Shown here piece after piece: positions 16,036 through 24,571 of a DNA stretch of 64,000 nucleotides. The DNA is taken from contig NZ_JHZX01000001.1 of assembly GCF_000688335.1 (NCBI RefSeq), positions 3,224,001-3,288,000 of the forward strand, read 5' to 3'. The first letter of the stretch is position 1. Every line of letters begins with the position of its first letter. The position numbers were made by a program, and so were the translations under genes. The notes beneath the pieces were generated by a model. That model did no database searches and was not told the DNA's origin. It saw nothing but the letters and a program-made list of their open reading frames with translations. The stretch comes from Sediminibacter sp. Hel_I_10. Its GTDB lineage: Bacteria; Bacteroidota; Bacteroidia; Flavobacteriales; Flavobacteriaceae.

Positions 16036-17838
16036 TTAAAAACAATATTTTTCTTCTTCCTTAACTTTTTCTGCAATCTCTTTACGTAAATCTACAATAT
16101 CTGGATAGTTTTGATATTTGGTAAAGCGTTTTAACCCCATGAGCATCATACGTTGTTCATCGCCTTCAGCAAAAGAAATAATGCTTTCTTTTCCTTTCTT
16201 TTCAACGATGTCAATAGCGTGGTATAGGTAGAGCTTAGACATTGCTATTTGAACAGACTGCGCTTCTTCCCCAAAACGTTTTGCATTTTTTTCAGTTCTC
16301 AAAACAGCAGACTCCGCCATATAGATTTCAATCAGAATATCTGCAGCAGCCAAAAGTAATTGTTGGTGTTGCTCTAGATCTGGACCGTATTTTTGCACAG
16401 CTCCTCCAGCAACCATTAAAAAAGTCTTCTTGAGTTTCTTGATCATCTCTTTTTCTTCTGAAAATAATTCAGAATAATCAGGAGTGTCAAAAGAAGGTAT
16501 ACCCATCAATTCTTCTTGAACCGCTTGAGCAGGACCCATAAGATCGACATGACCTTTCATCGCTTTTTTAACTAACATCCCTACAGATATCATTCTGTTG
16601 ATCTCATTAGTGCCTTCGTAAATACGGGCAATACGAGCATCTCTCCAGGCGGCTTCCATAGGTGTGTCTTCAGAAAAGCCCATTCCACCGAAAATCTGGA
16701 TGCCTTCATCAGCACAATTTTGTACATCTTCAGATACCGCCACTTTTAGTATTGAACACTCAATGGCATATTCTTCTACACCTTTCAACTCAGCCTCTTG
16801 ATGAGAGTTTCCAGCTTCTTCGCGTAATGTAATACGATCTTCAATATTTTTTGAGGCTCTGTACGTCGCAGATTCTCCTGCATACGCACTAGCAGCCATT
16901 TCAGCTAATTTTACTTTTATAGCGCCAAAATCTGAAATTCTAGTTTGAAACTGCTTACGCTCATTAGCATATTTAACAGCTGTAGTTAAGATACGACGTT
17001 GTGAATCTAAACAAGCGGCCGCCAATTTAATACGACCGATGTTAAGCGCATTCATTGCAATTTTAAAACCTTCACCGCGCCCTGCTAACATGTTTTCTAC
17101 AGGTACAACCGTATCATTAAAAAACACTTGACGGGTAGAGGAGGCGCGAATACCCAATTTGTGCTCTTCTTCACCCATGGTGATCCCATTAGAAGGGTCG
17201 TTTTCTACAATAAAACCCGTAATATTTTTGTCTTTTTCTAACCGTGCAAATACAATAAACAATTTACAGAAGCCAGCGTTCGAAATCCACATTTTCTGTC
17301 CGTTTAAGGTATAGGTTTTACCATCTTCAGAAAGTGCTGCAACCGTTTTTCCTGAGTTGGCATCACTACCAGCACCAGGTTCAGTAAGGCAATAGGCTCC
17401 AAACCATTCGCCCGTAGCTAATTTAGGGACGTATTTTTTCTTTTGTTCTTCAGTACCATATAGTGTTATTGGCATTGTACCAATACCCGTATGAGCGCCA
17501 AAAGCAGTACTAAAAGATCCAGTACCTGATGAAATGTAATCACAAGTTAATACGGTAGAGACAAAGCCCATTCCAAGACCATCATATTCTTCGGGTACGG
17601 CTACACCTAAAAAACCAAGTTCACCAGCTTTACGCATACATTCTTCGGTATACGCGTAGTCTTTTTTCTCAAAGCGCTCACGGTGAGCAATGATTTCTCT
17701 TTCATTAAATTCCATGACCGCTTCTTTCATCATGGTTTGTTCTTCTGTGAAATCTTCTGGAGTGAAGACGTCCTGACAGTCTGTTTCTTTCACTAGAAAT
17801 TGTCCGCCTCGTAATAATTGTTTTTCTGTTGTTGCCAT
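16036..17838 (-). CDS. Acyl-CoA dehydrogenase family protein
   Basis: 600 residues, longer than the usual 380-residue medium-chain enzymes and closer to the VLCAD/ACAD9-type architecture with an extra C-terminal helical domain (about 440-600). FAD-binding features are present: CLTEPGAGSDANSGKT, then LNGQKMWISNAGF, and QIFGGMGFSEDTPMEAAWRDARIARIYEGTNEI, whose Glu is the expected catalytic base. It carries out the first oxidation of fatty acyl-CoA in beta-oxidation. It is the last gene of the marR-fadB-S23-fadA cluster on the same strand, about 100 bp after fadA. Residues 1-30 are a short extension common in this subgroup. Confidence 0.92.
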   Translation of the reverse strand: MATTEKQLLRGGQFLVKETDCQDVFTPEDFTEEQTMMKEAVMEFNEREIIAHRERFEKKDYAYTEECMRKAGELGFLGVAVPEEYDGLGMGFVSTVLTCDYISSGTGSFSTAFGAHTGIGTMPITLYGTEEQKKKYVPKLATGEWFGAYCLTEPGAGSDANSGKTVAALSEDGKTYTLNGQKMWISNAGFCKLFIVFARLEKDKNITGFIVENDPSNGITMGEEEHKLGIRASSTRQVFFNDTVVPVENMLAGRGEGFKIAMNALNIGRIKLAAACLDSQRRILTTAVKYANERKQFQTRISDFGAIKVKLAEMAASAYAGESATYRASKNIEDRITLREEAGNSHQEAELKGVEEYAIECSILKVAVSEDVQNCADEGIQIFGGMGFSEDTPMEAAWRDARIARIYEGTNEINRMISVGMLVKKAMKGHVDLMGPAQAVQEELMGIPSFDTPDYSELFSEEKEMIKKLKKTFLMVAGGAVQKYGPDLEQHQQLLLAAADILIEIYMAESAVLRTEKNAKRFGEEAQSVQIAMSKLYLYHAIDIVEKKGKESIISFAEGDEQRMMLMGLKRFTKYQNYPDIVDLRKEIAEKVKEEEKYCF

Positions 17839-17942
17839 AAGATTTGATAAATTTTTGACAGATAGATTAATGAGTCTAAACTGTAGATTTGTTCTGGTTT
17901 CTGATTATATCATGTTTTTGATGGATTCCTTTGATGGATGCT

Positions 17943-19136
17943 TTAGCTTAGAAACTCAAACACACCACAAGCACCTTGACCCGTACCCACACACATGGTT
18001 ACTGCGCCATACCTGCCGCTCATATTGCGTTTACGCATTTCATCAAAGAGTTGCACCGAAAGTTTTGCACCAGTACATCCCAATGGGTGACCTAATGCAA
18101 TGGCTCCTCCATTCACATTAACAATATCCTTGTTTAAGCCAAGTTCTCTAATTACAGCAAGAGATTGTGAAGCAAATGCCTCATTCAACTCGATAAGCTC
18201 TAAGTCTGATTGTTTTAATCCAGCTTGCTTAAGTGCTTTAGGAATTGCTTTTACTGGACCAATCCCCATAATTCTTGGTTCTACACCTGCTGCGGCATAA
18301 TTGACCAATCGCGCTACGGGCTCAAGATTAAGTTCTTTGACCATAGCTTCGCTCATGATCATTACGAATGCCGCACCATCACTCATTTGGGATGAATTTC
18401 CTGCGGTAACACTTCCTCCTTGCGCAAATACAGGACGAAGTTTTGCAAGTGCCTCAAGACTTGTCCCTTTACGAGGGCCTTCATCTTTATTGACTGTATA
18501 ATTTTTAGTTGCTTTCTTTCCATTGGTATCAATAAATGTTTCCTCAACTTCAATAGGAACAATTTGATCTTGAAAACGATTTTCAGATTGCGCTTTTAGG
18601 GCCTTCATGTGCGATTGGTATGCAAATTCATCCTGATCTTCGCGAGACACTTTAAATTGTTTTGCAACGGCTTCTGCAGTATTTCCCATACCCCAATAAT
18701 AATCTTCATGACCAGATTTTACAGTATTGTAATTTAACTCTGGCTTAAAGCCCGTCATGGGTACCGAACTCATGCTTTCTGATCCACCTGCAATAATACA
18801 GTCTGCCATTCCTGCTTGAATTTTAGCAGTGGCAATACCTATGGTTTCGATCCCTGAAGAACAAAACCTATTAACGGTTACGCCAGGAACATCTACACTG
18901 TTTAGTCCTATTAAAGAAATAAAACGAGCCATATTTAATCCTTGTGCTCCTTCTGGCATGGCATTACCAACAATCACATCGTCAACACGTTTAACGTCTA
19001 GATTAGGCAATTCCTTCATCATGTATTGGATGGTTTCAGCACCCAACTCATCTGCTCTTTTAAATCGGAACACGCCTTTTGGTGCTTTACCTACGGCCGT
19101 TCTGTATGCTTTAACTATGTAAGCTTGTTTGCTCAT
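17943..19136 (-). CDS. fadA: Acetyl-CoA C-acyltransferase (3-ketoacyl-CoA thiolase)
   Basis: 397 residues, the usual thiolase length. The nucleophile Cys lies in VNRFCSSGIETI near residue 92. The two C-terminal catalytic motifs are GGAIALGHPLGCTGA (His) and MCVGTGQGACGVFEF (Cys). It carries out the last, thiolytic step of beta-oxidation and is the natural partner of the FadB-type protein encoded upstream. The two genes are separated by an inserted S23-type gene. Cytoplasmic. Same strand as the rest of the fad cluster, probably the same transcript. Confidence 0.94.
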   Translation of the reverse strand: MSKQAYIVKAYRTAVGKAPKGVFRFKRADELGAETIQYMMKELPNLDVKRVDDVIVGNAMPEGAQGLNMARFISLIGLNSVDVPGVTVNRFCSSGIETIGIATAKIQAGMADCIIAGGSESMSSVPMTGFKPELNYNTVKSGHEDYYWGMGNTAEAVAKQFKVSREDQDEFAYQSHMKALKAQSENRFQDQIVPIEVEETFIDTNGKKATKNYTVNKDEGPRKGTSLEALAKLRPVFAQGGSVTAGNSSQMSDGAAFVMIMSEAMVKELNLEPVARLVNYAAAGVEPRIMGIGPVKAIPKALKQAGLKQSDLELIELNEAFASQSLAVIRELGLNKDIVNVNGGAIALGHPLGCTGAKLSVQLFDEMRKRNMSGRYGAVTMCVGTGQGACGVFEFLS

Positions 19137-19159
19137 AATGGTATTAAGATTTTAGTATC

Positions 19160-19539
19160 AAGTATTAAGACTTATTTAGTGATTTTTGAAGTGAATAATT
19201 CATTTTAGCGACCTCAATCACTTCTTGTACAATAGGTCTCACTTTTTCTTCATTTATTAAATTTAATCGTTTTGACAAGTATAATTGTGTTAGTAATTCA
19301 AATGAGGATCCGTTGGCTATGCCTAAAAATTGCCTGAATTCACCATTTGTATTTCTACCGGCACCTTCAGCTATGTTTGAAGGAATGGAAACTGCACATC
19401 TCCTTATTTGGGAAGTTAGTCCGTAGGTCTCTTTCTTAGGAAAATTTTCCGTAACTCGATAACAGTCTTCTGTGATATCCATGGCTTTTTGCCATATTTT
19501 CAAATCTTCAAACCTGTGCATTATTTATATAAGTATTAA
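19160..19539. repeat. 9-bp direct repeats bracketing the S23-type gene
   Basis: AAGTATTAA occurs at 19160-19168 and again at 19531-19539, just outside (and touching the stop of) the four-helix-bundle gene. The motif is AT-rich, so chance is a real alternative, but the placement resembles a target duplication around an inserted cassette. Confidence 0.3.
19165..19521 (-). CDS. Four-helix-bundle protein of the S23 / 23S rRNA intervening-sequence family
   Basis: 118 residues. The family signature is clear: FEDLKIWQKAMDITEDCYRV, TYGLTSQIRRCAVSIPSNIAEGAGR and FLGIANGSSFELLTQLYLS. These proteins were first found inside 23S rRNA intervening sequences and also occur as free genes scattered in Bacteroidota; their function is not settled. 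Here the gene sits between fadB and fadA on the same strand, with no metabolic reason to be there. AT-rich flanks with 9-bp direct repeats and a hairpin on the fadB side suggest an inserted cassette (inference). Confidence 0.88.
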   Translation of the reverse strand: MHRFEDLKIWQKAMDITEDCYRVTENFPKKETYGLTSQIRRCAVSIPSNIAEGAGRNTNGEFRQFLGIANGSSFELLTQLYLSKRLNLINEEKVRPIVQEVIEVAKMNYSLQKSLNKS

Positions 19540-19587
19540 AATTTCACTTGTTTTACAGCATGTACTCGTTTTTACTTGTGTGCTAAC

Positions 19588-19611
19588 TATGTACTTCATA
19601 CTTAGTACATA
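19588..19611. repeat. Inverted repeat between fadB and the S23-type gene
   Basis: Arms TATGTACT and AGTACATA (8 bp, perfect) separated by 8 nt, 8 bp past the fadB stop codon. There is no T-tract, so it is not a classical terminator; it could be an RNA-processing or insertion-related hairpin. Confidence 0.5.
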
Positions 19612-19618
19612 ATTCTAT

Positions 19619-22027
19619 TTAGTTTCTTAATGGCTTACCTGTTTTTAACATATGTTGAATGCGCTCTAAAGTTTTACGCTCTGTACACAGACTTAAAAAT
19701 GCTTCGCGTTCTAAATCCAACAGATATTGCTCACTGACTAGGGCTGGTTCAGACAAGTCTCCACCTGCCATAACATAGGCCAATTTGTTTGCTATTTTCT
19801 TATCGTGTTCGCTAATGTAATTGCTGTCTTCCATAGAGTCTGTCCCAACCATGAACATCCCTAAGGCTTGTTTGCCTAAGACTTTAATATCAGTACGTTT
19901 AACAGGCTGGGTATATCCGGCATCTGCCATTAGTTTGGCATAAGATTTTGCAACAGCTATTTGTCTATCTTTATTAACAACAATGACGTCTTTTCCTTTT
20001 TGTAAAATACCCAAATCAAAAGCTTCATAAGCTGAGGTAGATACCTTAGCCATAGCAATAGTTAAAAAGTACTCTTGTAAAATATTGAGTTGAACATCGC
20101 CTTTTTCAAACTTATCTTGAGCTCTTAGCGCCATTTCTTTAGAACCGCCGCCTCCAGGGATTACGCCAACACCAAACTCCACTAAACCAATATAGGTTTC
20201 TGCGGCCGCAACCACTTTGTCAGCATGCATTGACAATTCACAACCACCGCCTAATGACATGCCATGTGGTGCAGCTACGGTAGGGATTGAAGAGTAACGC
20301 ATGCGCATCATGGTATCTTGAAAATACTTAATCGCAGCATTTAACTCATCGTATTCTTGCTCTGCAGCCATCATAAAGATCATCCCAATATTGGCTCCTA
20401 CTGAAAAGTTAGCGGCTTGATTACCTACAACCAATCCAGCAAAATCTTTTTCGGCTAGTTCAATACCTTTATTAATACCTGAAAGAACGTCTCCGCCAAT
20501 GGTATTCATTTTTGACTGAAATTCTACGTTTAGAATCCCATCACCAATGTCTTCTATGACCACTCCTGAATTTTTGAAAACCTCTTTCGTTTTTCGAATG
20601 TTATCCAAAATTATAAAGGCATCTTGACCAGGAATCTTTTCTTTTGATTTTTTAGGAATATCATAAAAATAGGTGTTCCCGTTTTTAACAGAATAAAAGC
20701 TATTTTCTCCACTGTCAACCATCTCGTTTACCCATGACGCTGCTTCGTAGCCTTCGTCTTTAATCATTTGTAAACCTTTCTCAACGCCAATGGTATCCCA
20801 GATTTGAAACGGACCGTGTTGCCAGCCGAAACCAGCTTTCATGGCATCGTCAATTTTATAAAGTTCGTCTGAGATTTCAGGAATTCTATGGGTAACGTAA
20901 GCAAATAGAGCGGCAAAGGTCTTTCTATAAAACTCACCGGCCTTATCTTTACCATTAACTAAAACTTTAAAGCGATCTTCTACTTTATCAATGGTTTTAG
21001 TCAGTTCTAAAGTAGCAAAATTCGCTTTTTTAGAAGATCTGTATTCTAGGGAATTTAAGTCTAGGGTTAAAATTTCCGAAGTACCGTCATCCTTTCTTAT
21101 TTTTTTATAAAAACCTTGTCCAGTTTTACTGCCCAACCATTTATTCTCCATCATGGTATTGATAAAGTCTGGAAGCTTAAACAGCTCTAAACGCTCATCT
21201 GTTTTGCAGTTATCATGAATACCATTGGCAACATGCACCAACGTATCTAAGCCAACCACATCAACGGTTCTAAACGTTGCAGATTTTGGTCTTCCTATCA
21301 CAGGACCTGTAAGTTTATCCACTTCCTCAACCGTCATGTCCATATCCTTAACAGCATGAAATAAGCTCATGATGCTAAAAATACCAATACGATTGCCTAT
21401 AAATGCTGGAGTATCTTTAGCAACGACAGATGTTTTGCCTAAAAACTTTTCGCCATAATCGTTTAAAAAATCAAGTACTGCTTGATCTGTATTAGGACCA
21501 GGGATAATTTCAAACAATTTCAGGTATCGTGCGGGATTAAAAAAGTGTGTCCCGCAGAAATGCTTCTGAAAGTCTTCACTGCGCCCTTCACTCATAAATT
21601 TTATAGGAATACCAGAGGTGTTAGAGGTAATCAATGTACCTGGTGTGCGGTATTTCTCTAGTTTTTCAAATACTTGTTTTTTAATGTCTAAACGCTCAAC
21701 CACAACTTCCATGATCCAATCAACATCCTTAACCTTAGAAATATCATCTTCAAGATTTCCTGTTGTGATTCTACTGGCAAATGATTGGTGATAAATAGGG
21801 GAGGGTTTTGATTTCAAGGAAGCCGTTAATGAATCATTAACGATCCTATTTCTAACCGCTTTATCTTCTAGGGTTAGACCCTTAGCTTTTTCTTGGTCGT
21901 TGAGTTCTCTAGGTACTATGTCCAATAAAAGGACATCTACACCAATGCTTGCGAAATGACAGGCAATACCGCTTCCCATAATTCCGGAACCAATAATGGC
22001 TATCTTTTTTATTCTTCGTTTACTCAT
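19619..22027 (-). CDS. fadB: 3-hydroxyacyl-CoA dehydrogenase / enoyl-CoA hydratase fusion
   Basis: 802 residues with the dehydrogenase first: NAD-binding IAIIGSGIMGSGIACHFASI (about 8-27), then SNTSGIPI and THFFNPARYLKLFEIIPG. The crotonase/hydratase domain is in the C-terminal third (ANFSVGANIGMIFMMAAE, then PHGMSLGGGCELSMHADK and VEFGVGVIPGGGGSKEM). This order is the reverse of E. coli FadB and matches the FadN-like arrangement common in Bacteroidota. It carries out the hydration and second oxidation of beta-oxidation. It starts one base after the marR stop, so translation is probably coupled to the regulator. Confidence 0.93.
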   Translation of the reverse strand: MSKRRIKKIAIIGSGIMGSGIACHFASIGVDVLLLDIVPRELNDQEKAKGLTLEDKAVRNRIVNDSLTASLKSKPSPIYHQSFASRITTGNLEDDISKVKDVDWIMEVVVERLDIKKQVFEKLEKYRTPGTLITSNTSGIPIKFMSEGRSEDFQKHFCGTHFFNPARYLKLFEIIPGPNTDQAVLDFLNDYGEKFLGKTSVVAKDTPAFIGNRIGIFSIMSLFHAVKDMDMTVEEVDKLTGPVIGRPKSATFRTVDVVGLDTLVHVANGIHDNCKTDERLELFKLPDFINTMMENKWLGSKTGQGFYKKIRKDDGTSEILTLDLNSLEYRSSKKANFATLELTKTIDKVEDRFKVLVNGKDKAGEFYRKTFAALFAYVTHRIPEISDELYKIDDAMKAGFGWQHGPFQIWDTIGVEKGLQMIKDEGYEAASWVNEMVDSGENSFYSVKNGNTYFYDIPKKSKEKIPGQDAFIILDNIRKTKEVFKNSGVVIEDIGDGILNVEFQSKMNTIGGDVLSGINKGIELAEKDFAGLVVGNQAANFSVGANIGMIFMMAAEQEYDELNAAIKYFQDTMMRMRYSSIPTVAAPHGMSLGGGCELSMHADKVVAAAETYIGLVEFGVGVIPGGGGSKEMALRAQDKFEKGDVQLNILQEYFLTIAMAKVSTSAYEAFDLGILQKGKDVIVVNKDRQIAVAKSYAKLMADAGYTQPVKRTDIKVLGKQALGMFMVGTDSMEDSNYISEHDKKIANKLAYVMAGGDLSEPALVSEQYLLDLEREAFLSLCTERKTLERIQHMLKTGKPLRN

Positions 22028-22028
22028 C

Positions 22029-22484
22029 TTATTTTAAAGTATGTTCTTGTGATTTATAAATTTGTTTGTTGGAGATCATGTTATTGATGACTTCGGAAAC
22101 TTTATAGAAATTTTTAAGTTCTTCTTCGGAAACATTAGCTTTAATCACCTCGTTAAACGTCAAAACTTTCTCTTTGGAATACTCACGTTTCTCTCTACCA
22201 AAATCGGTCAAATAGATCAATACCCCACGTCCGTCTTCAGGGTTTGGTTTGCGCTCAATGAGGCCTTTTGCTTCCATGGACTTTAAGGTTCTTGAAAGGC
22301 TTGTAGCCTCCATTCCCATTTTAGGGCCCAAAGACGTTGAAGGTGTTCCTTCTTCCGGATCAATGCTCAAAAGTGCAAAACCAGTAGCCATGGTTGTTTC
22401 AAACTGAGCAGCCTCTTCATTATACATTTTGTTAACTGCTAACCATGTGGTACGCAATATGTAATCAATGGTTTTATCTTTCAT
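22029..22484 (-). CDS. MarR-family transcriptional regulator of the fad operon
   Basis: 151 residues with a winged-helix DNA-binding domain at about 55-115 (GMEATSLSRTLKSMEAKGLI, then ERKPNPEDGRGVLIYLTDFG). It is the first gene of the beta-oxidation cluster, one base before fadB. The promoter upstream carries a perfect 24-bp palindrome, the expected kind of MarR operator. The likely logic is autorepression and repression of the fad genes, released by a fatty acyl-CoA; that ligand is inferred from context and from known fatty-acid-responsive regulators, not visible in the sequence. Confidence 0.9.
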   Translation of the reverse strand: MKDKTIDYILRTTWLAVNKMYNEEAAQFETTMATGFALLSIDPEEGTPSTSLGPKMGMEATSLSRTLKSMEAKGLIERKPNPEDGRGVLIYLTDFGREKREYSKEKVLTFNEVIKANVSEEELKNFYKVSEVINNMISNKQIYKSQEHTLK

Positions 22485-22536
22485 ATGAAGTCTCGCTCGT
22501 GAAAATGAACGGGTATTCTATTAGTATTTAATAACT

Positions 22537-22544
22537 CAAATATA
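22537..22544 (-). promoter_or_regulatory. -7 promoter element of marR-fad
   Basis: TATATTTG on the minus strand matches the Bacteroidota -7 consensus TAnnTTTG exactly and lies 53 bp upstream of the marR start. The -33 region is covered by the adjacent palindrome. Confidence 0.65.
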
Positions 22545-22549
22545 AGAAA

Positions 22550-22573
22550 ATTTATTATGCATGCATAATAAAT
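22550..22573. promoter_or_regulatory. Perfect 24-bp palindrome, predicted MarR operator
   Basis: Half-site ATTTATTATGCA followed directly by its exact reverse complement TGCATAATAAAT. It begins 6 bp upstream of the -7 element, so bound protein would block the promoter. Position and symmetry suit autoregulation by the adjacent MarR protein. Confidence 0.75.
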
Positions 22574-22620
22574 AAAAGAAATTTTAAGGTCCCTTTTAGT
22601 GATCTTTAATACCTAGAACA

Positions 22621-22658
22621 AAAAAAAGACCTTTCATTTATAAGAAATGAAAGGTCTT
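22621..22658 (-). terminator. Terminator after fadD
   Basis: 14-bp stem AAGACCTTTCATTT / AAATGAAAGGTCTT with a 5-nt loop. On the minus strand it ends in a run of seven T, so fadD is transcribed separately from marR-fadB. Confidence 0.92.
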
Positions 22659-22681
22659 CAGTAATGTGTTAGAGCTGTAAT

Positions 22682-24451
22682 TTATCGATAAATATTATCG
22701 TATAGGTCCTGATAGATTCCTTTAATAATGTCTCGTTTCATTTTCATGGTAGGGGAAAGGTGTCCTCCTTCAATAGACCAAGCGTCTTTGGTAAGTTCAA
22801 AACGTTTGATTTGTTCCCATTTTCCGAAGTGGGTATTGCAACGGTCTATTTCTTTCTGAATGCGATCAATGACTTCTTGAGACATAGCAATCTCCTCTGG
22901 AGAAGTCCCTATGTTTTTGTGTTTCTTCTTGATCCAGTCCTGGATGAATTCAAAATTAGGTTGAATGATAGCAGCCGGCATTTTTTCACCTTCGCCAATA
23001 ACCATAATTTGTTCTATAAAGCGGGATTGTTTGAGCTCATTTTCTAAAAGTGTTGGGATCACGTATTTTCCACCAGAGGTCTTGAACATTTCCTTTTTTC
23101 GTCCGGTAATTTTAAGAAATCCATCTGCATCTATCTCACCTTTATCTCCCGAATGGAAGAAATCACCAGACATTACCTCGGCAGTTTTTATAGGATCTTT
23201 ATAGTAGCCCAACATCACGTTAGGGCCCTTAATTAAAATTTCACCATCATCGGCTATTTTTACTTGAACATTTCTTATCGGTTTGCCAACTGTGCCAACT
23301 CTAAAATGAGCATCGCTATACATACCAACAGCAACAACGGGAGACGTTTCGGTAAGTCCGTAGCCTTCCATGACTTGCATGCCTGCCGCGCAAAACAATC
23401 TCGTTAATCTGGGTTGCAAGGGTGCACTACCAGAAACCATTGTGTGAAGTTCACCTCCTAAGGCTTCTTGCCATTTACTGAAAATAAGTTTTCTGGCAAT
23501 TTTTAATTTGAACTCATACCAAGCACCATTTTCCTTATAAGGTTTCCATTGTTCTCCAAGTGCTATGGCCCAATGAAACAGTTTGTATTTGATTCCTGAA
23601 AGTTCAGAGCCCTTCGCATAGATTTTATCGTATACCTTTTCAAGCAGACGCGGTACTACGCTCATAAGATTGGGGTGAATCTCTTTGGCATTATCTCCTA
23701 TTTTATCAATGGCTTCAGCGTAATAAATACTGGTGCCTGCATGCTGATAAATATAAATGAGTACGCGCTCAAAAATATGGCAGATCGGTAAAAAACTAAG
23801 AATTCGGGTTTCGCCTTCAATAAGCGGTAATCTCGGGATACTATCTAAAGCATTACTGGTAATGTTCCAGTGCGATAGCATGACGCCCTTAGGTTTACCT
23901 GTAGTACCAGAGGTGTAGATAATAGTAGCTAAATCATTTGAATCTACGACGTCTTTACAAGCTTCAACTTCTGGCTGATTGCTCTCATCTTTTCCTAGTT
24001 CAAACAATTCAGAATAATGCTTGCAACCGTCAATGTGGTCAAAAGAATATACTTCTTTGACTTTAGTTCTAGATTGTACTTTTCGTACTTTTTTTAAAAC
24101 CTCTTCATCAGAAACAAAGCAATAAATAGATTCACTATGATTCAAAACATACTCATAATCTTCAGCAGAGATCGTTGGATAAATAGGAATGTTTTGAGCG
24201 CCTAATTGAAGCACACCAATATCCATGATGTTCCACTCTGTTCTATTTGAGGTGGAAATTACTGCAATCTTATCGTCTTTTTTAACACCGAGTCTAAGAA
24301 GAGCTCGACTTATGGCGTTAGACTTATCTACATATTCTTGTGTAGACATTGGCGTCCATTTGCCATTATATTTAGTAACTAATGCTGAGTCTGAAGGTTT
24401 ATGCTCTAGTTGATAATACGGAAAGTCGAAAAGCCGTTTTATTTCTGTCAT
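22682..24451 (-). CDS. fadD: Long-chain acyl-CoA synthetase (AMP-forming)
   Basis: 589 residues. The AMP-binding signature TIIYTSGTTGKPKGVMLSH lies near 175-193, followed by EGYGLTETSPV, then HSGDKGEIDADGFLKITGRKKEMFKTSGGKYV, which is the hinge and C-terminal lid. It activates free fatty acids to acyl-CoA with ATP at the inner face of the membrane and so feeds the beta-oxidation genes next to it. The gene has its own terminator. No palindrome like the marR operator was seen in its upstream region, so co-regulation is not shown by sequence. Confidence 0.93.
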   Translation of the reverse strand: MTEIKRLFDFPYYQLEHKPSDSALVTKYNGKWTPMSTQEYVDKSNAISRALLRLGVKKDDKIAVISTSNRTEWNIMDIGVLQLGAQNIPIYPTISAEDYEYVLNHSESIYCFVSDEEVLKKVRKVQSRTKVKEVYSFDHIDGCKHYSELFELGKDESNQPEVEACKDVVDSNDLATIIYTSGTTGKPKGVMLSHWNITSNALDSIPRLPLIEGETRILSFLPICHIFERVLIYIYQHAGTSIYYAEAIDKIGDNAKEIHPNLMSVVPRLLEKVYDKIYAKGSELSGIKYKLFHWAIALGEQWKPYKENGAWYEFKLKIARKLIFSKWQEALGGELHTMVSGSAPLQPRLTRLFCAAGMQVMEGYGLTETSPVVAVGMYSDAHFRVGTVGKPIRNVQVKIADDGEILIKGPNVMLGYYKDPIKTAEVMSGDFFHSGDKGEIDADGFLKITGRKKEMFKTSGGKYVIPTLLENELKQSRFIEQIMVIGEGEKMPAAIIQPNFEFIQDWIKKKHKNIGTSPEEIAMSQEVIDRIQKEIDRCNTHFGKWEQIKRFELTKDAWSIEGGHLSPTMKMKRDIIKGIYQDLYDNIYR

Positions 24452-24516
24452 GTGTTATTTGGAAAGTTAGAAGTATTGCAAAGTATGAAATTAAATGGGA
24501 TTTTCAAATATGCGCA

Positions 24517-24548
24517 TAAAAAAGGGGCATCTTAAGAAAATACCCCTT
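24517..24548 (-). terminator. Terminator after purL
   Basis: Minus-strand stem AAGGGGTA / TGCCCCTT (one G-T pair) followed by a T-tract, directly past the purL stop. Confidence 0.75.
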
Positions 24549-24571
24549 GTCTTTTTATAATTATGATAATT

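Noticed and set aside
19588-19611. Reading the inverted repeat after fadB as a terminator
   Set aside because: No T-tract on either strand and the fad genes continue on the same strand.
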